Shown: positions 1-7,108 of the stretch, piece after piece
Position numbering within the stretch: the stretch's first letter is position 1
Layout: each line of letters opens with the position of its first letter
From: Robiginitomaculum sp.
GTDB taxonomy: Bacteria; Pseudomonadota; Alphaproteobacteria; Caulobacterales; Maricaulaceae
DNA: 16,733 bases
NCBI GenBank assembly: GCA_026982235.1
Contig: JALSHM010000274.1
Location: 1-16,733 of the forward strand
Direction: 5' to 3'
The notes under the pieces: model-generated
Told to the model about the DNA's origin: nothing
Seen by the model: the letters and a program-made list of their open reading frames with translations, nothing else
The model's database searches: none
Made by a program: the position numbers and the translations under genes

Positions 1-18
1 ATTGGTCGCGATAAATGG

Positions 19-105
19 GCCCTGGTGGCGGAATTGGTAGACGCGCTAGCTTCAGGTGCTAGTTTCCTTATGGAAGTGGAAGTTCGAGTCTTCTCCAGGG
101 CACCA
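19..105 (+). tRNA. tRNA-Leu (anticodon CAG)
   Basis: This folds as a class II tRNA. The acceptor stem GCCCTGG (19-25) pairs with CCAGGGC (95-101), followed by discriminator A102 and an encoded CCA (103-105). The D-arm has the leucine-type sequence ending GGTAGACGC. The anticodon stem CTAGC/GCTAG encloses the loop TTCAGGT, which puts the anticodon CAG at 53-55. A long variable arm (TTTCC-TTAT-GGAAG) is the hallmark of tRNA-Leu/Ser. The T-arm loop is TTCGAGT. It reads CUG codons. Its promoter lies mostly to the left of the window. Confidence 0.96.
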
Positions 106-129
106 TGCTTCGCCAAAGGCTACGCATGG
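103..129. repeat. Short inverted repeat at the tRNA-Leu 3' end
   Basis: CCATGC (103-108) pairs with GCATGG (124-129). Inside it GCC (112-114) can pair with GGC (118-120) across an AAA loop. The left arm includes the CCA of the tRNA. The core CTTCGCCAAAG begins two bases after that CCA and recurs, with one change, just after the CCA of the tRNA at 11477-11553. There is no T-run, so I do not call it an intrinsic terminator. Confidence 0.5.
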
Positions 130-163
130 CAGGACATGTATAATATAGAAAACAGGGGGAATA

Positions 164-784
164 ATGGCTATACATTTACATAAGGGAGATTTACCGGACG
201 GGCTTGATTTTGGTAGTTCTGTTGCCGTTGACACGGAAACTCAGGGCTTGTCTTTGGTGCGTGATAAATTGTGTTTGGTGCAATTATCGGCAGGCGACGG
301 CGATGCCCATATCGTGCAAATGGATCGTAACGTTTACGACTGTCCCAATTTAAAAGCTTTACTAGCAGATACGAGTGTTGAGAAAATTTTTCACTTTGCT
401 CGTTTTGATGTGGCTATGCTCAAGCAAAATTTGGGTGTAGATTGTGCGCCTATTTATTGCACAAAAATTGCGTCTGCCTTGGTACGCACATATACGGATG
501 CCCACGGTCTTAAAAACCTTTGTAAAGAGCTTCTCAATGTGGATCTTTCCAAACAACAACAATCATCCGATTGGGCAACGGAAGGACTAAACAAGGCGCA
601 ATTGGAATATGCAGCCTCGGATGTATTATACCTGCATCAGCTACAACGGATTTTAACGGCGCGTCTCATACGTGAAGGCCGTTACGATCTAGCCAAAGCC
701 TGTTTCGATTTTATGCCTACCCGTGCAGGGCTGGACATTGCTGGTTGGAATGATGTGGATATTTTCTCACATAATTTTAGATAG
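164..784 (+). CDS. rnd: Ribonuclease D (3'-5' exoribonuclease)
   Basis: This 206-residue protein is a single DEDDy 3'-5' exonuclease domain, the short RNase D form common in alphaproteobacteria, without the HRDC domains of the E. coli enzyme. Visible catalytic residues are D23 and E25 (VDTET, Exo I), D82 (HFARFDVAML, Exo II), and Y149 and D153 (YAASD, Exo III). The family trims tRNA and other RNA 3' ends using two metal ions. The start is the ATG preceded by AGGGGGA at 154-160. The gene follows tRNA-Leu and precedes the lpt cluster, an arrangement I recall from related genomes. Function in tRNA 3' maturation is inferred from the family. Confidence 0.93.
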   Translation: MAIHLHKGDLPDGLDFGSSVAVDTETQGLSLVRDKLCLVQLSAGDGDAHIVQMDRNVYDCPNLKALLADTSVEKIFHFARFDVAMLKQNLGVDCAPIYCTKIASALVRTYTDAHGLKNLCKELLNVDLSKQQQSSDWATEGLNKAQLEYAASDVLYLHQLQRILTARLIREGRYDLAKACFDFMPTRAGLDIAGWNDVDIFSHNFR

Positions 785-898
785 GGATATGTTCCGGCGG
801 GTTCGCTAACCAAACTGTAATCTATTGCCTGCAATCTGGTATCGCATATTTGGTTTATATATTGTATGAAGAACCAGTTTTAACGCATGTGAATAATT

Positions 899-1618
899 AT
901 GACGACAAGTATTGTAGACAATACGAATGGTAATAACGCCTCTGGCCATGCTTTATCCCATTGGGAGCCGCGCCATGCGTTGTCGCTGGAAGCAGCGCGG
1001 CGGCACAGCACATTTATTCGCTATGCCCGGCTATTGCTGATTGCTTTTTCAGGGGCTTTGCTTTTGACCTTGCTTTGGTATTTTATCTCTACGCCCAAGC
1101 CCAAACCACCGGAAGATAATCCCAACGAAACCGTTAAATTTACACATCCTGTCTATAAAGGCCGCACGGCAGATGGCTTGCCTTATAGGATTTCAGCTGA
1201 CACGGCGACGCGATTTATTCAAAATCCTGACGAAACCAAATTGGTCAATCCGGTACTAAATTTCCTGCGTTCGGGCGAAGCCAAAGAAAGTCAGGTACTG
1301 GCTTTGACGGGTCTATACAATGCCGAAACTCAGGTGTTGGAATTGCATCAGGAAGTCCGTTTAAAGACAGACGATGGCTATGATTGTAAAACCAACCATG
1401 CGCGGATTTTTGTTAAAGGTAAGCGCATAGAGGGCGACGAACCCATAGATTGTGTTGGCGCTTTTGGCCAGGCGGCGGGCCAAGCGTATGAGATAAATGA
1501 TGATTATAAGGAATTTGTTTTTAAAGGCGGTATGACCGCGTTAATTATTCCCGAAAAGGCCGATAATGTGCTGAATGGCGGCGAGATAATTGCGCCCTTA
1601 AGGGGAGGGCAGGAGTGA
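899..1618 (+). CDS. lptC: LPS export ABC transporter, periplasmic/bitopic protein LptC
   Basis: This 239-residue bitopic inner-membrane protein has a cytoplasmic N-terminal tail of about 44 residues, one membrane segment at about 45-63 (LLLIAFSGALLLTLLWYFI), a proline-rich linker and a periplasmic LptC domain from about residue 80. The stretch VYKGRTADGLPYRISAD is typical of the alphaproteobacterial family. LptC passes lipopolysaccharide from the LptB2FG transporter to LptA. The gene overlaps the next by four bases (GTGA at 1615-1618), indicating translational coupling. No strong Shine-Dalgarno precedes the ATG at 899. No lptF or lptG is in the window, which is usual because they normally lie elsewhere. 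The assignment rests on topology, residue patterns and position next to lptA and lptB. Confidence 0.88.
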   Translation: MTTSIVDNTNGNNASGHALSHWEPRHALSLEAARRHSTFIRYARLLLIAFSGALLLTLLWYFISTPKPKPPEDNPNETVKFTHPVYKGRTADGLPYRISADTATRFIQNPDETKLVNPVLNFLRSGEAKESQVLALTGLYNAETQVLELHQEVRLKTDDGYDCKTNHARIFVKGKRIEGDEPIDCVGAFGQAAGQAYEINDDYKEFVFKGGMTALIIPEKADNVLNGGEIIAPLRGGQE

Positions 1619-2169
1619 AGAAGTCAATGTACAAGATATTTTTCAGCACCCTTGCGTTCGGTTCTTTGGTGTTGGTGAGCCCGGCCAATGCTCAGGTTTC
1701 TTTTGGTAATGATGACCCTATTAGTGTCAAGGCTGAAAAAGCCACATATCGGGGTGCCACTACTGTCCTGACTGGAAATGTACGGGTTAAACAAAAAGAT
1801 GCGACTATATTGGCCGATCGCATGGATTTATTTCGTGCGGAAACGTCGGTACGCACGCCTAATGAAGCAGGTGACGCCGAGGGAAATTTTATCAAGTTGG
1901 GGAATATTAACCGGATCGTGGCTATTGGAAACTTTAAATATATCACCCCAGAAAACCGCGTCACAGGTGATAAAGGGGTTTACGAACGCGATAAAGAGAT
2001 TATCACAGTAACTGGAAATGCGCGGTTCATTCAGAATAATGGGAGCACAGTGACGGGTAATAAGATGATATATGACCTCAATACCAACCGCGCCAAAATT
2101 GCAGGTAATTGCGCAGGGCGGGATTGTAAGAAAAATGACCGTGTCGAGATTAAAATTGGTGGTAAATAG
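1615..2169 (+). CDS. lptA: LptA/OstA-family periplasmic LPS bridge protein (first copy)
   Basis: This 184-residue OstA/LptA-domain protein has a Sec signal peptide ending at about residue 26 (VSPANA before QVSF). The mature part shows the LptA pattern of beta-strand repeats: an early LTGNVRVKQKDATILADRMD block, then RIVAIGNFKYITPENRVTGDKGVY and a VTGN repeat. LptA subunits form the periplasmic bridge carrying LPS to LptD. The tail has C166-A-G-R-D-C171, a motif shared with the next gene. The GTG start at 1615 overlaps the lptC stop and has AGGGGAGG at 1601-1608; an ATG four codons later (1627), served by AGGAG, is an alternative. Family membership is secure. Which of the two copies does the canonical bridging is not resolved here. 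Confidence 0.9.
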   Translation: MKKSMYKIFFSTLAFGSLVLVSPANAQVSFGNDDPISVKAEKATYRGATTVLTGNVRVKQKDATILADRMDLFRAETSVRTPNEAGDAEGNFIKLGNINRIVAIGNFKYITPENRVTGDKGVYERDKEIITVTGNARFIQNNGSTVTGNKMIYDLNTNRAKIAGNCAGRDCKKNDRVEIKIGGK

Positions 2170-2196
2170 AGGCGGCCAACACAATAGGAAAACAAT

Positions 2197-2736
2197 ATGA
2201 CGATTGTAAAAATGAGCAAAATACTAGCAGGGCTGTTTTTGGGTTTGATAATATTTGCCCCTGCGGCAAATGCGCAATTTGCATCCGGCAGCTCATCACC
2301 GATAAATATTACGGCGGATAATGTTGCCTATGCTGGCGACAAATCTATCCTAACAGGCGGTGTGGATGTGCGCCAAGGTGATGTGCGCGTACTTTCGGAT
2401 ACTATGGAAGTGTTTACCGCAGGCGGCGGTAGTCTGGGGCAGGGCGATATTTCTAAAATCATCGCCATTGGTAATTTCTATTATTTAACACCAGATCAAA
2501 GTGTACGCGGCAAGCAGGGCATATATACGCGTAGCAATGATACATTTGTGGTCACAGGGAATGTCATCATGAAACAGGCGGACGGCAGTGTCATTACTGG
2601 CGAAAAATTGTTTTATAATTTAACAACACAAAATGCCCGTGTGGTCGGGAGCTGCAAAGGGCGTAAATGTGGCTCTAAGGGCCGGGTCAATATTCTAATT
2701 AAAAACACACAAAATATTGCAAAAAGTAATTCATAG
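2197..2736 (+). CDS. Second LptA/OstA-family periplasmic protein, tandem paralogue
   Basis: This 179-residue exported protein has a signal peptide ending at about residue 26 (APAANA before QFAS) and one OstA/LptA domain. It aligns along its whole length with the preceding gene: LTGGVDVRQGDVRVLSDTME, KIIAIGNFYYLTPDQSVRGKQGIY, VVTGNVIMKQADGS, and a tail with C153-K-G-R-K-C158. The two look like a tandem duplication that has since diverged. The ATG at 2197 has AGGAA at 2186-2190. The gene lies 27 bases after lptA and 3 bases before lptB, so co-transcription is likely. It may be a second bridge subunit or a specialised partner; the sequence does not decide. Confidence 0.85.
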   Translation: MTIVKMSKILAGLFLGLIIFAPAANAQFASGSSSPINITADNVAYAGDKSILTGGVDVRQGDVRVLSDTMEVFTAGGGSLGQGDISKIIAIGNFYYLTPDQSVRGKQGIYTRSNDTFVVTGNVIMKQADGSVITGEKLFYNLTTQNARVVGSCKGRKCGSKGRVNILIKNTQNIAKSNS

Positions 2737-2739
2737 ACA

Positions 2740-3501
2740 ATGAGCGAAGCACAAAATGAAAATACCGCGCCTAGCATTCCCCAACAGGGGCTGGCGGCTG
2801 TTGGTATCGGCAAATCCTATAAAGGCCGCGCTGTGGTCAAGGGTATTACATTGTCCGTGCAGCGCGGTGAAATCGTTGCGCTTATGGGGCCAAATGGTGC
2901 GGGCAAGACCACCAGTTTCTACATGATAATGGGGTTAATCGAGGCTGATCGGGGGCAGATTTTATTAGACGGTCACGATATTACCAATTTGCCCATGTAT
3001 CAACGCGCCCGTCTCGGCGTTGGTTATTTGCCCCAAGAAGAAAGCATTTTTCGCGGGCTTACGGTCGAGGAAAACATCCGTGCCGTGGTCGAACTCACCG
3101 AAAAAGACCGTTCAAAACGCGACGACAATGTTGATGCGCTCTTGGACGAGCTTAATATTGGCCATATCCGCAAAAGCCCGGCACTGGCACTTTCTGGCGG
3201 GGAGCGCCGCCGGGTGGAAATCGCCCGCGCACTGGCGTCTAGGCCGTCCTTTATATTACTGGATGAGCCTTTCACCGGTATTGACCCGATTGCGATTAAC
3301 GATATTTCCGACTTAATCCGTTATCTTAAAAAGCGCGGGATTGGTATTCTGATTACAGACCATAGAGTACGCGAAACGCTGGACATTGTCGACCGGGCAT
3401 CGATTATGTTCCAAGGCGATGTTTTGTTTGAAGGCACACCAGAAGAAATCCGCGCCAATGAAGATGTGCGCCGGGTTTATCTGGGCGAAAAATACGCTTA
3501 A
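2740..3501 (+). CDS. lptB: LPS export ABC transporter ATPase LptB
   Basis: This 253-residue ABC ATPase has all the canonical motifs: Walker A GPNGAGKTT (50-58), Q-loop Q99 (YLPQEES), signature LSGGE (151-155) continuing RRRVEIARAL, Walker B FILLDE (171-176) and H-loop H208 (ITDHRVRETL). The phrase YLPQEESIFRGLTVEENI and the FTGIDPIA segment are characteristic of LptB. A dimer powers LPS extraction from the inner membrane with LptFG. The N-terminal extension of about 18 residues is longer than in E. coli. It begins 3 bases after the second lptA-like gene. rpoN, which often follows lptB, is absent; instead lptB converges on a protease gene 11 bases away with no obvious terminator between them. 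Confidence 0.96.
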   Translation: MSEAQNENTAPSIPQQGLAAVGIGKSYKGRAVVKGITLSVQRGEIVALMGPNGAGKTTSFYMIMGLIEADRGQILLDGHDITNLPMYQRARLGVGYLPQEESIFRGLTVEENIRAVVELTEKDRSKRDDNVDALLDELNIGHIRKSPALALSGGERRRVEIARALASRPSFILLDEPFTGIDPIAINDISDLIRYLKKRGIGILITDHRVRETLDIVDRASIMFQGDVLFEGTPEEIRANEDVRRVYLGEKYA

Positions 3502-3512
3502 ATTTTATCGAC

Positions 3513-4232
3513 TTATTTATAATACTGCACGGCTGCTTTGGCGGCATTGTGTAGCATGATGGCAATAAAAAACCACCATAGTCCGCCAATATAATTACCC
3601 CTGACTAATGACCATGCGGCCCATGCCATGAGGGCATAGCTAAACACCATGCCAATTCGCGCAGCAATGCGGGTTGCTTTTGGGTAATCGCCCAAAAACT
3701 TCCACATAATCGCTCGGAAAATTTGCCCGCCGTCCAGAGGAAAAGCTGGCACCATATTGATGATTGCCAAAATGAAATTTATCCACGACAAATAATTTAA
3801 AATTACCAAGATGGGCGCACTCAAATCTAGACTACGGGCTAGACCGGCAAGGGCAAGGAATAAACACCCCAGTAAGAAATTGACCAGTGGACCTGCGCCA
3901 GAGATGAGAATTTCTTCTTTGGGTGATTTGGCTCTGCGTGCCATTTGGGTAATGCCGCCAAACATCAATAAGGTGACGCCCATAACGGGAATGCCGAACC
4001 TGCGTGCGGTTACTGCGTGCCCCATTTCGTGCAACAGGATAGACAGAAAAAACCCTGCTGCGCCTGCGACGGCTAACAGCCAATAAAATGCTGCGTAATA
4101 ATTGGGCAATACATAAGGCAAATAGCGTGTCGCCAATGACCATATAATTAAGCCTGCAATGAAAATCCAGCTGGTATCCAAGCGCACATTAAACCCAAGC
4201 ATACGAAATTCTAAAAGTGTATTGCCGCCCAT
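3513..4232 (-). CDS. Site-2 protease family (M50) membrane metalloprotease
   Basis: This 239-residue polytopic membrane protein has the M50 active site HEMGH at residues 68-72 in a hydrophobic segment and the second zinc motif NMVPAFPLDGGQ with D167. Several hydrophobic stretches (about 22-35, 49-66, 108-131, 141-161, 190-209 and a C-terminal one) support an integral membrane enzyme. The SpoIVFB-like/Rv2625c-like branch often carries C-terminal CBS domains; none is present here. It is therefore a minimal intramembrane protease. The ATG has AAGGG seven bases upstream. It starts 33 bases after the lpd stop on the same strand and could be the last gene of the dehydrogenase operon. Its substrate cannot be inferred from the sequence. 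Confidence 0.88.
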   Translation of the reverse strand: MGGNTLLEFRMLGFNVRLDTSWIFIAGLIIWSLATRYLPYVLPNYYAAFYWLLAVAGAAGFFLSILLHEMGHAVTARRFGIPVMGVTLLMFGGITQMARRAKSPKEEILISGAGPLVNFLLGCLFLALAGLARSLDLSAPILVILNYLSWINFILAIINMVPAFPLDGGQIFRAIMWKFLGDYPKATRIAARIGMVFSYALMAWAAWSLVRGNYIGGLWWFFIAIMLHNAAKAAVQYYK

Positions 4233-4265
4233 AATGAACCCTTGCAGTTAGTGTTTCTCATACCT

Positions 4266-5681
4266 TTACACGGAATGTATGGGATGTCCAAGGGCGGATA
4301 ATGCGGCTTCCATTGTAGCTTCTGACAAGGTTGGGTGGGCGTGAATAGTGCCAGCCATGTCTTCTAGGGTGGCGTTCATTTCTATGGCCAAAACAAATTC
4401 GCCGGAGAGTTCAGACACATGCCGCCCGACGGCTTGGATGCCGATGATACGGCCTGTCGTCTTGAGGGCTAAAATGCGGACAAAGCCACCGCCATCTGCT
4501 GTACCCGTAGTCAGGGCGCGGCCATTCGCCGCCCAGCGGAATTTACCCGCGACCACATCAAGCCCTTTGTCCTTGGCTTCGCTTGGCGTCATGCCTACCG
4601 AGATAATTTCGGGATCCGTGAAACACACTGCCGGAATTGCAGCGGGGGCAAAACGGCGTTTTTTGCCTGCGATAATTTCCGCCACCATCTCCCCTTGGGC
4701 AGAAGCTTTGTGGGCGAGCATGGGTTCACCGACCAAATCACCAATAGCATATACACCGCGCATAGCCGTGCGGCATTTATCGTCGACTTTGACAAAAGCG
4801 CCGTCCATATCTACGGCCATATTTTCCAACCCCCAGCCTTCAGTATTGGGGATACGGCCTACCGTCACCAATACCTTGTCACAAACCAATTTAACCTCTG
4901 CGCCGTTTTTTTCGGTATAGAACAAAGTATGCTTGCCGTCTTTGGTGCTTACGGACTTGGCAAAACTTTCTGTTTGTATGGATACCTTATGATCACGCAA
5001 CCATTTGGACACGGGTGCTGATAATTGTTTGTCAAAGCCCGGCAATATGGTTTTGGCGGCCTCAATAAAGGTCACCTCACTCCCCAATTTGCGGTAAGCA
5101 ATGCCCAACTCCATGCCGATATAGCCTGCGCCAATAACGGCCAGTTTTTTTGGCACGGATGTTAAATCTAAGGCCTCAGTGGAGGATATGATTGGGCCGT
5201 CTTTCTCTTTAGAAAAAGGGAGACCCTTAAGTTCAACGCTTTTGGAGCCCGTCGCTAAAATAACATTTGTCGCGGTAATTTTATCGTCGCCGACGCTACA
5301 GGTCTTGGCATTTTCAAACACTGCCCAGCCAGACACTATGCGTACGCCAGCCGCCTTCAAAAGCCCGGCCACGCCTGAGCTAAGCTTGTCGGTAATCCCG
5401 TCTTTCCAGGCGATAGTTTTTTTAAAATCCAAATCTGGTTTGTCGGCGGACAAGCCGATACTGGAATTACCGCTGGCATTGATGCTCGCCTGTTCAAATT
5501 TCTCCGCCGCCTCGATGAGCGCCTTGGACGGAATACAGCCGCGTATCAAACAGGTTCCACCGAGCCGCCCATCCTCAACCAGAATAGTATCCAGCCCTAG
5601 CTGCCCCGCTCGAATAGCGGCCACATACCCCCCAGGCCCGGAGCCGACGACAAGCACGTCACACGTATAATGTTCAGCCAT
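4266..5681 (-). CDS. lpdA: Dihydrolipoyl dehydrogenase (E3) of branched-chain 2-oxoacid dehydrogenase
   Basis: This 471-residue flavoprotein disulfide reductase regenerates lipoamide with NAD+. Visible features are the FAD-binding GSGPGG near residue 13, the redox-active disulfide C44/C49 in GGTCLIRGCIPSKAL, an NAD-binding VIGAGYIGMELG segment, an AIGDL FAD motif, and the C-terminal dyad H449/E454 (HAHPTLSE). I start it at the ATG at 5681 (MAEHYTCDV), which has AAGGA just upstream, rather than at the ATG 15 bases earlier, which has none. It follows E1-alpha, E1-beta and E2 on the same strand, making it the dedicated E3 (lpdV-like), though separated from E2 by a repeat. It may also serve other complexes. 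Confidence 0.95.
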   Translation of the reverse strand: MAEHYTCDVLVVGSGPGGYVAAIRAGQLGLDTILVEDGRLGGTCLIRGCIPSKALIEAAEKFEQASINASGNSSIGLSADKPDLDFKKTIAWKDGITDKLSSGVAGLLKAAGVRIVSGWAVFENAKTCSVGDDKITATNVILATGSKSVELKGLPFSKEKDGPIISSTEALDLTSVPKKLAVIGAGYIGMELGIAYRKLGSEVTFIEAAKTILPGFDKQLSAPVSKWLRDHKVSIQTESFAKSVSTKDGKHTLFYTEKNGAEVKLVCDKVLVTVGRIPNTEGWGLENMAVDMDGAFVKVDDKCRTAMRGVYAIGDLVGEPMLAHKASAQGEMVAEIIAGKKRRFAPAAIPAVCFTDPEIISVGMTPSEAKDKGLDVVAGKFRWAANGRALTTGTADGGGFVRILALKTTGRIIGIQAVGRHVSELSGEFVLAIEMNATLEDMAGTIHAHPTLSEATMEAALSALGHPIHSV

Positions 5682-5708
5682 TATTCCTTCCCCCATTTAT
5701 GGGGGAAG
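5679..5708 (-). promoter_or_regulatory. lpd start region with ribosome-binding site in a hairpin
   Basis: On the minus strand the terminal palindrome CTTCCCCCAT-AA-ATGGGGGAAG (5708 to 5687) is followed by GAATA and the ATG at 5681. The Shine-Dalgarno AAGGA therefore begins inside the 3' arm of a strong stem and ends just outside it. Folding of the stem would be expected to limit ribosome access to lpd. The sequence is visible; the regulatory effect is inferred. Confidence 0.45.
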
Positions 5709-5815
5709 TGGGCGCCTCTTGGCGCTCGATGGGGGGCGCCCCTCAAATCTTGGTGCAGGCCGATAGACCGCCCCCCATCCCCCCTGCGGGGTACTTCCCC
5801 CACAAGTGGGGGAAG
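5687..5815. repeat. GC-rich intergenic repeat with nested palindromes
   Basis: Two 22-base palindromes bound this element: CTTCCCCCAT-TT-ATGGGGGAAG (5687-5708) and CTTCCCCCAC-AA-GTGGGGGAAG (5794-5815). Inside them GATGGGGGGCG (5728-5738) is perfectly inverted as CGCCCCCCATC (5769-5779). The whole can fold into one long structure or several hairpins. It fills most of the 178-base gap between E2 and E3, while the other gaps in the operon are 2-4 bases. The architecture resembles REP/MITE-like interspersed repeats of alphaproteobacteria. It may stabilise or attenuate the operon mRNA. No ORF lies inside it. Confidence 0.75.
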
Positions 5816-5859
5816 GAAAGAATGGAAGTCTGCTTTGCTATTCAAAATCATATCCCCCC

Positions 5860-7104
5860 CTAATCAATAAACAAAGTCGCCGGGTGTTCCAGCAAGTCTT
5901 TAATATAGGCCACCATTTCGGCGGCGTGGAAACCGTCTACGACTCGGTGGTCGAAGCTGGTTGAAAAATTCATTATCTTGCGCACGACCATCTGCCCATT
6001 TTCCATCACTGGTGTGTCGACAATTTTGTTGGGACATAAAATAGCCACTTCTGGGCGGTTAATGACGGGCGTCGCCATAACGCCCGCAAGTTTACCCAAA
6101 GATGTTAGGGAAATAGTCGAGCCGGAGAGTTCCGCCGGTGCGATGCTTCCGGTTTTTGCGGCTTCGCCAATACGGGCAATTTCACTGGCAAGTTGCCAAA
6201 TATCCTGGCTCTCAGCGTGGCGGATAACGGGCACCATCAGCCCGCCGGGTGTTTGTGCCGCCATGCCGATATGTACCGGATTATGTTGGGTGATAATACC
6301 TGCATCATCATCAAATGTAGCATTGCACTGTGGCCATAATTTCACGGCTTTGACCATGGCGCGCATAAAGAACGGCATCAGGGTCAATTTGGGCCTATGG
6401 GCGGCGCGCGTATTGTTCAGGTGAATCCGTGTGCGTTCTAGTTCCGTCATGTCGATAGATTCCACATAAGAGAAATGGGGAATACGGCGTTTACTCTCGC
6501 TCATACGTTCGGAGATAATGCGGCGCATGCCTGTGACTTTAATGTCCGTTGCGCCCGCAAGTTTTTGTAAGCCTGCGCCACCGCCTTTGGCATAGGCGTC
6601 TAAATCTGCATGGGTAATTTGCCCGGCTTTGCCTGATGCAGGCACCAAGGCCAGGTCAATATCCTGTTCTTCGGCGCGGCGGCGCACTGCGGGCGAGGCC
6701 AAGGGCTTGGCGCCGTGTGTAGAAACGACAGCAGGCGCTGGCACCGCCTTGGGTTTAGATGCTGGCTTGGATACGGGTTTTGGTTTTTCTTTGTTCTGTG
6801 CTTTGGGCGCTTCCATTTTAATTGGTGTTGGAATAGCGCTTTCCTCTTTAATATCTGTATCTTCGTCCATTTCGAAGACAACCAAGGCACCGCCCACCGC
6901 CATAATTTCCCCGGCCGCACAGCCCACACTGGTCACGACACCACTCACCGGGGCAGTAAGTTCAACTGTGGCTTTGTCGGTCATAGCGTCACAGACGGGG
7001 TCATCGCTCGCGACTTTATCGCCGACCTTAACGTGCCATTCTGTAATTTCGGCTTCGGTCACACCCTCGCCAATATCCGGCATTTTAAATATATGCTTGG
7101 TCAT
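5860..7104 (-). CDS. bkdB: Branched-chain 2-oxoacid dehydrogenase E2 (dihydrolipoamide acyltransferase)
   Basis: This 414-residue protein is the core acyltransferase of the complex. Domains in order: one lipoyl domain (about 3-79) with lipoylated K44 in the MTDKATVEL motif typical of branched-chain E2, an Ala/Pro/Lys-rich linker (about 85-130), a peripheral subunit-binding domain (about 133-171, LASPAVRRRAEE), and a catalytic domain from about 190 with H386 and D390 in DHRVVDG. It transfers the branched acyl group to CoA. A single lipoyl domain fits branched-chain E2 rather than multi-lipoyl pyruvate E2. Four bases separate its start from the E1-beta stop, so the genes are co-transcribed. Confidence 0.95.
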   Translation of the reverse strand: MTKHIFKMPDIGEGVTEAEITEWHVKVGDKVASDDPVCDAMTDKATVELTAPVSGVVTSVGCAAGEIMAVGGALVVFEMDEDTDIKEESAIPTPIKMEAPKAQNKEKPKPVSKPASKPKAVPAPAVVSTHGAKPLASPAVRRRAEEQDIDLALVPASGKAGQITHADLDAYAKGGGAGLQKLAGATDIKVTGMRRIISERMSESKRRIPHFSYVESIDMTELERTRIHLNNTRAAHRPKLTLMPFFMRAMVKAVKLWPQCNATFDDDAGIITQHNPVHIGMAAQTPGGLMVPVIRHAESQDIWQLASEIARIGEAAKTGSIAPAELSGSTISLTSLGKLAGVMATPVINRPEVAILCPNKIVDTPVMENGQMVVRKIMNFSTSFDHRVVDGFHAAEMVAYIKDLLEHPATLFID

Positions 7105-7108
7105 TTTG

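Noticed and set aside
103..129. tRNA-Leu 3' end as an integration attachment site
   Set aside because: No integrase, direct repeat of the tRNA end or mobile genes are visible; the following genes are core housekeeping genes.
1692..2184. Antisense and alternate-frame open frames over the lptA genes
   Set aside because: They lack recognisable domains and start signals, and are explained by the codon structure of the real gene.
5687..5815. CRISPR array or rho-independent terminator between E2 and E3
   Set aside because: There are only two palindromic units with no regularly spaced unique spacers, and no T-run follows the hairpins.
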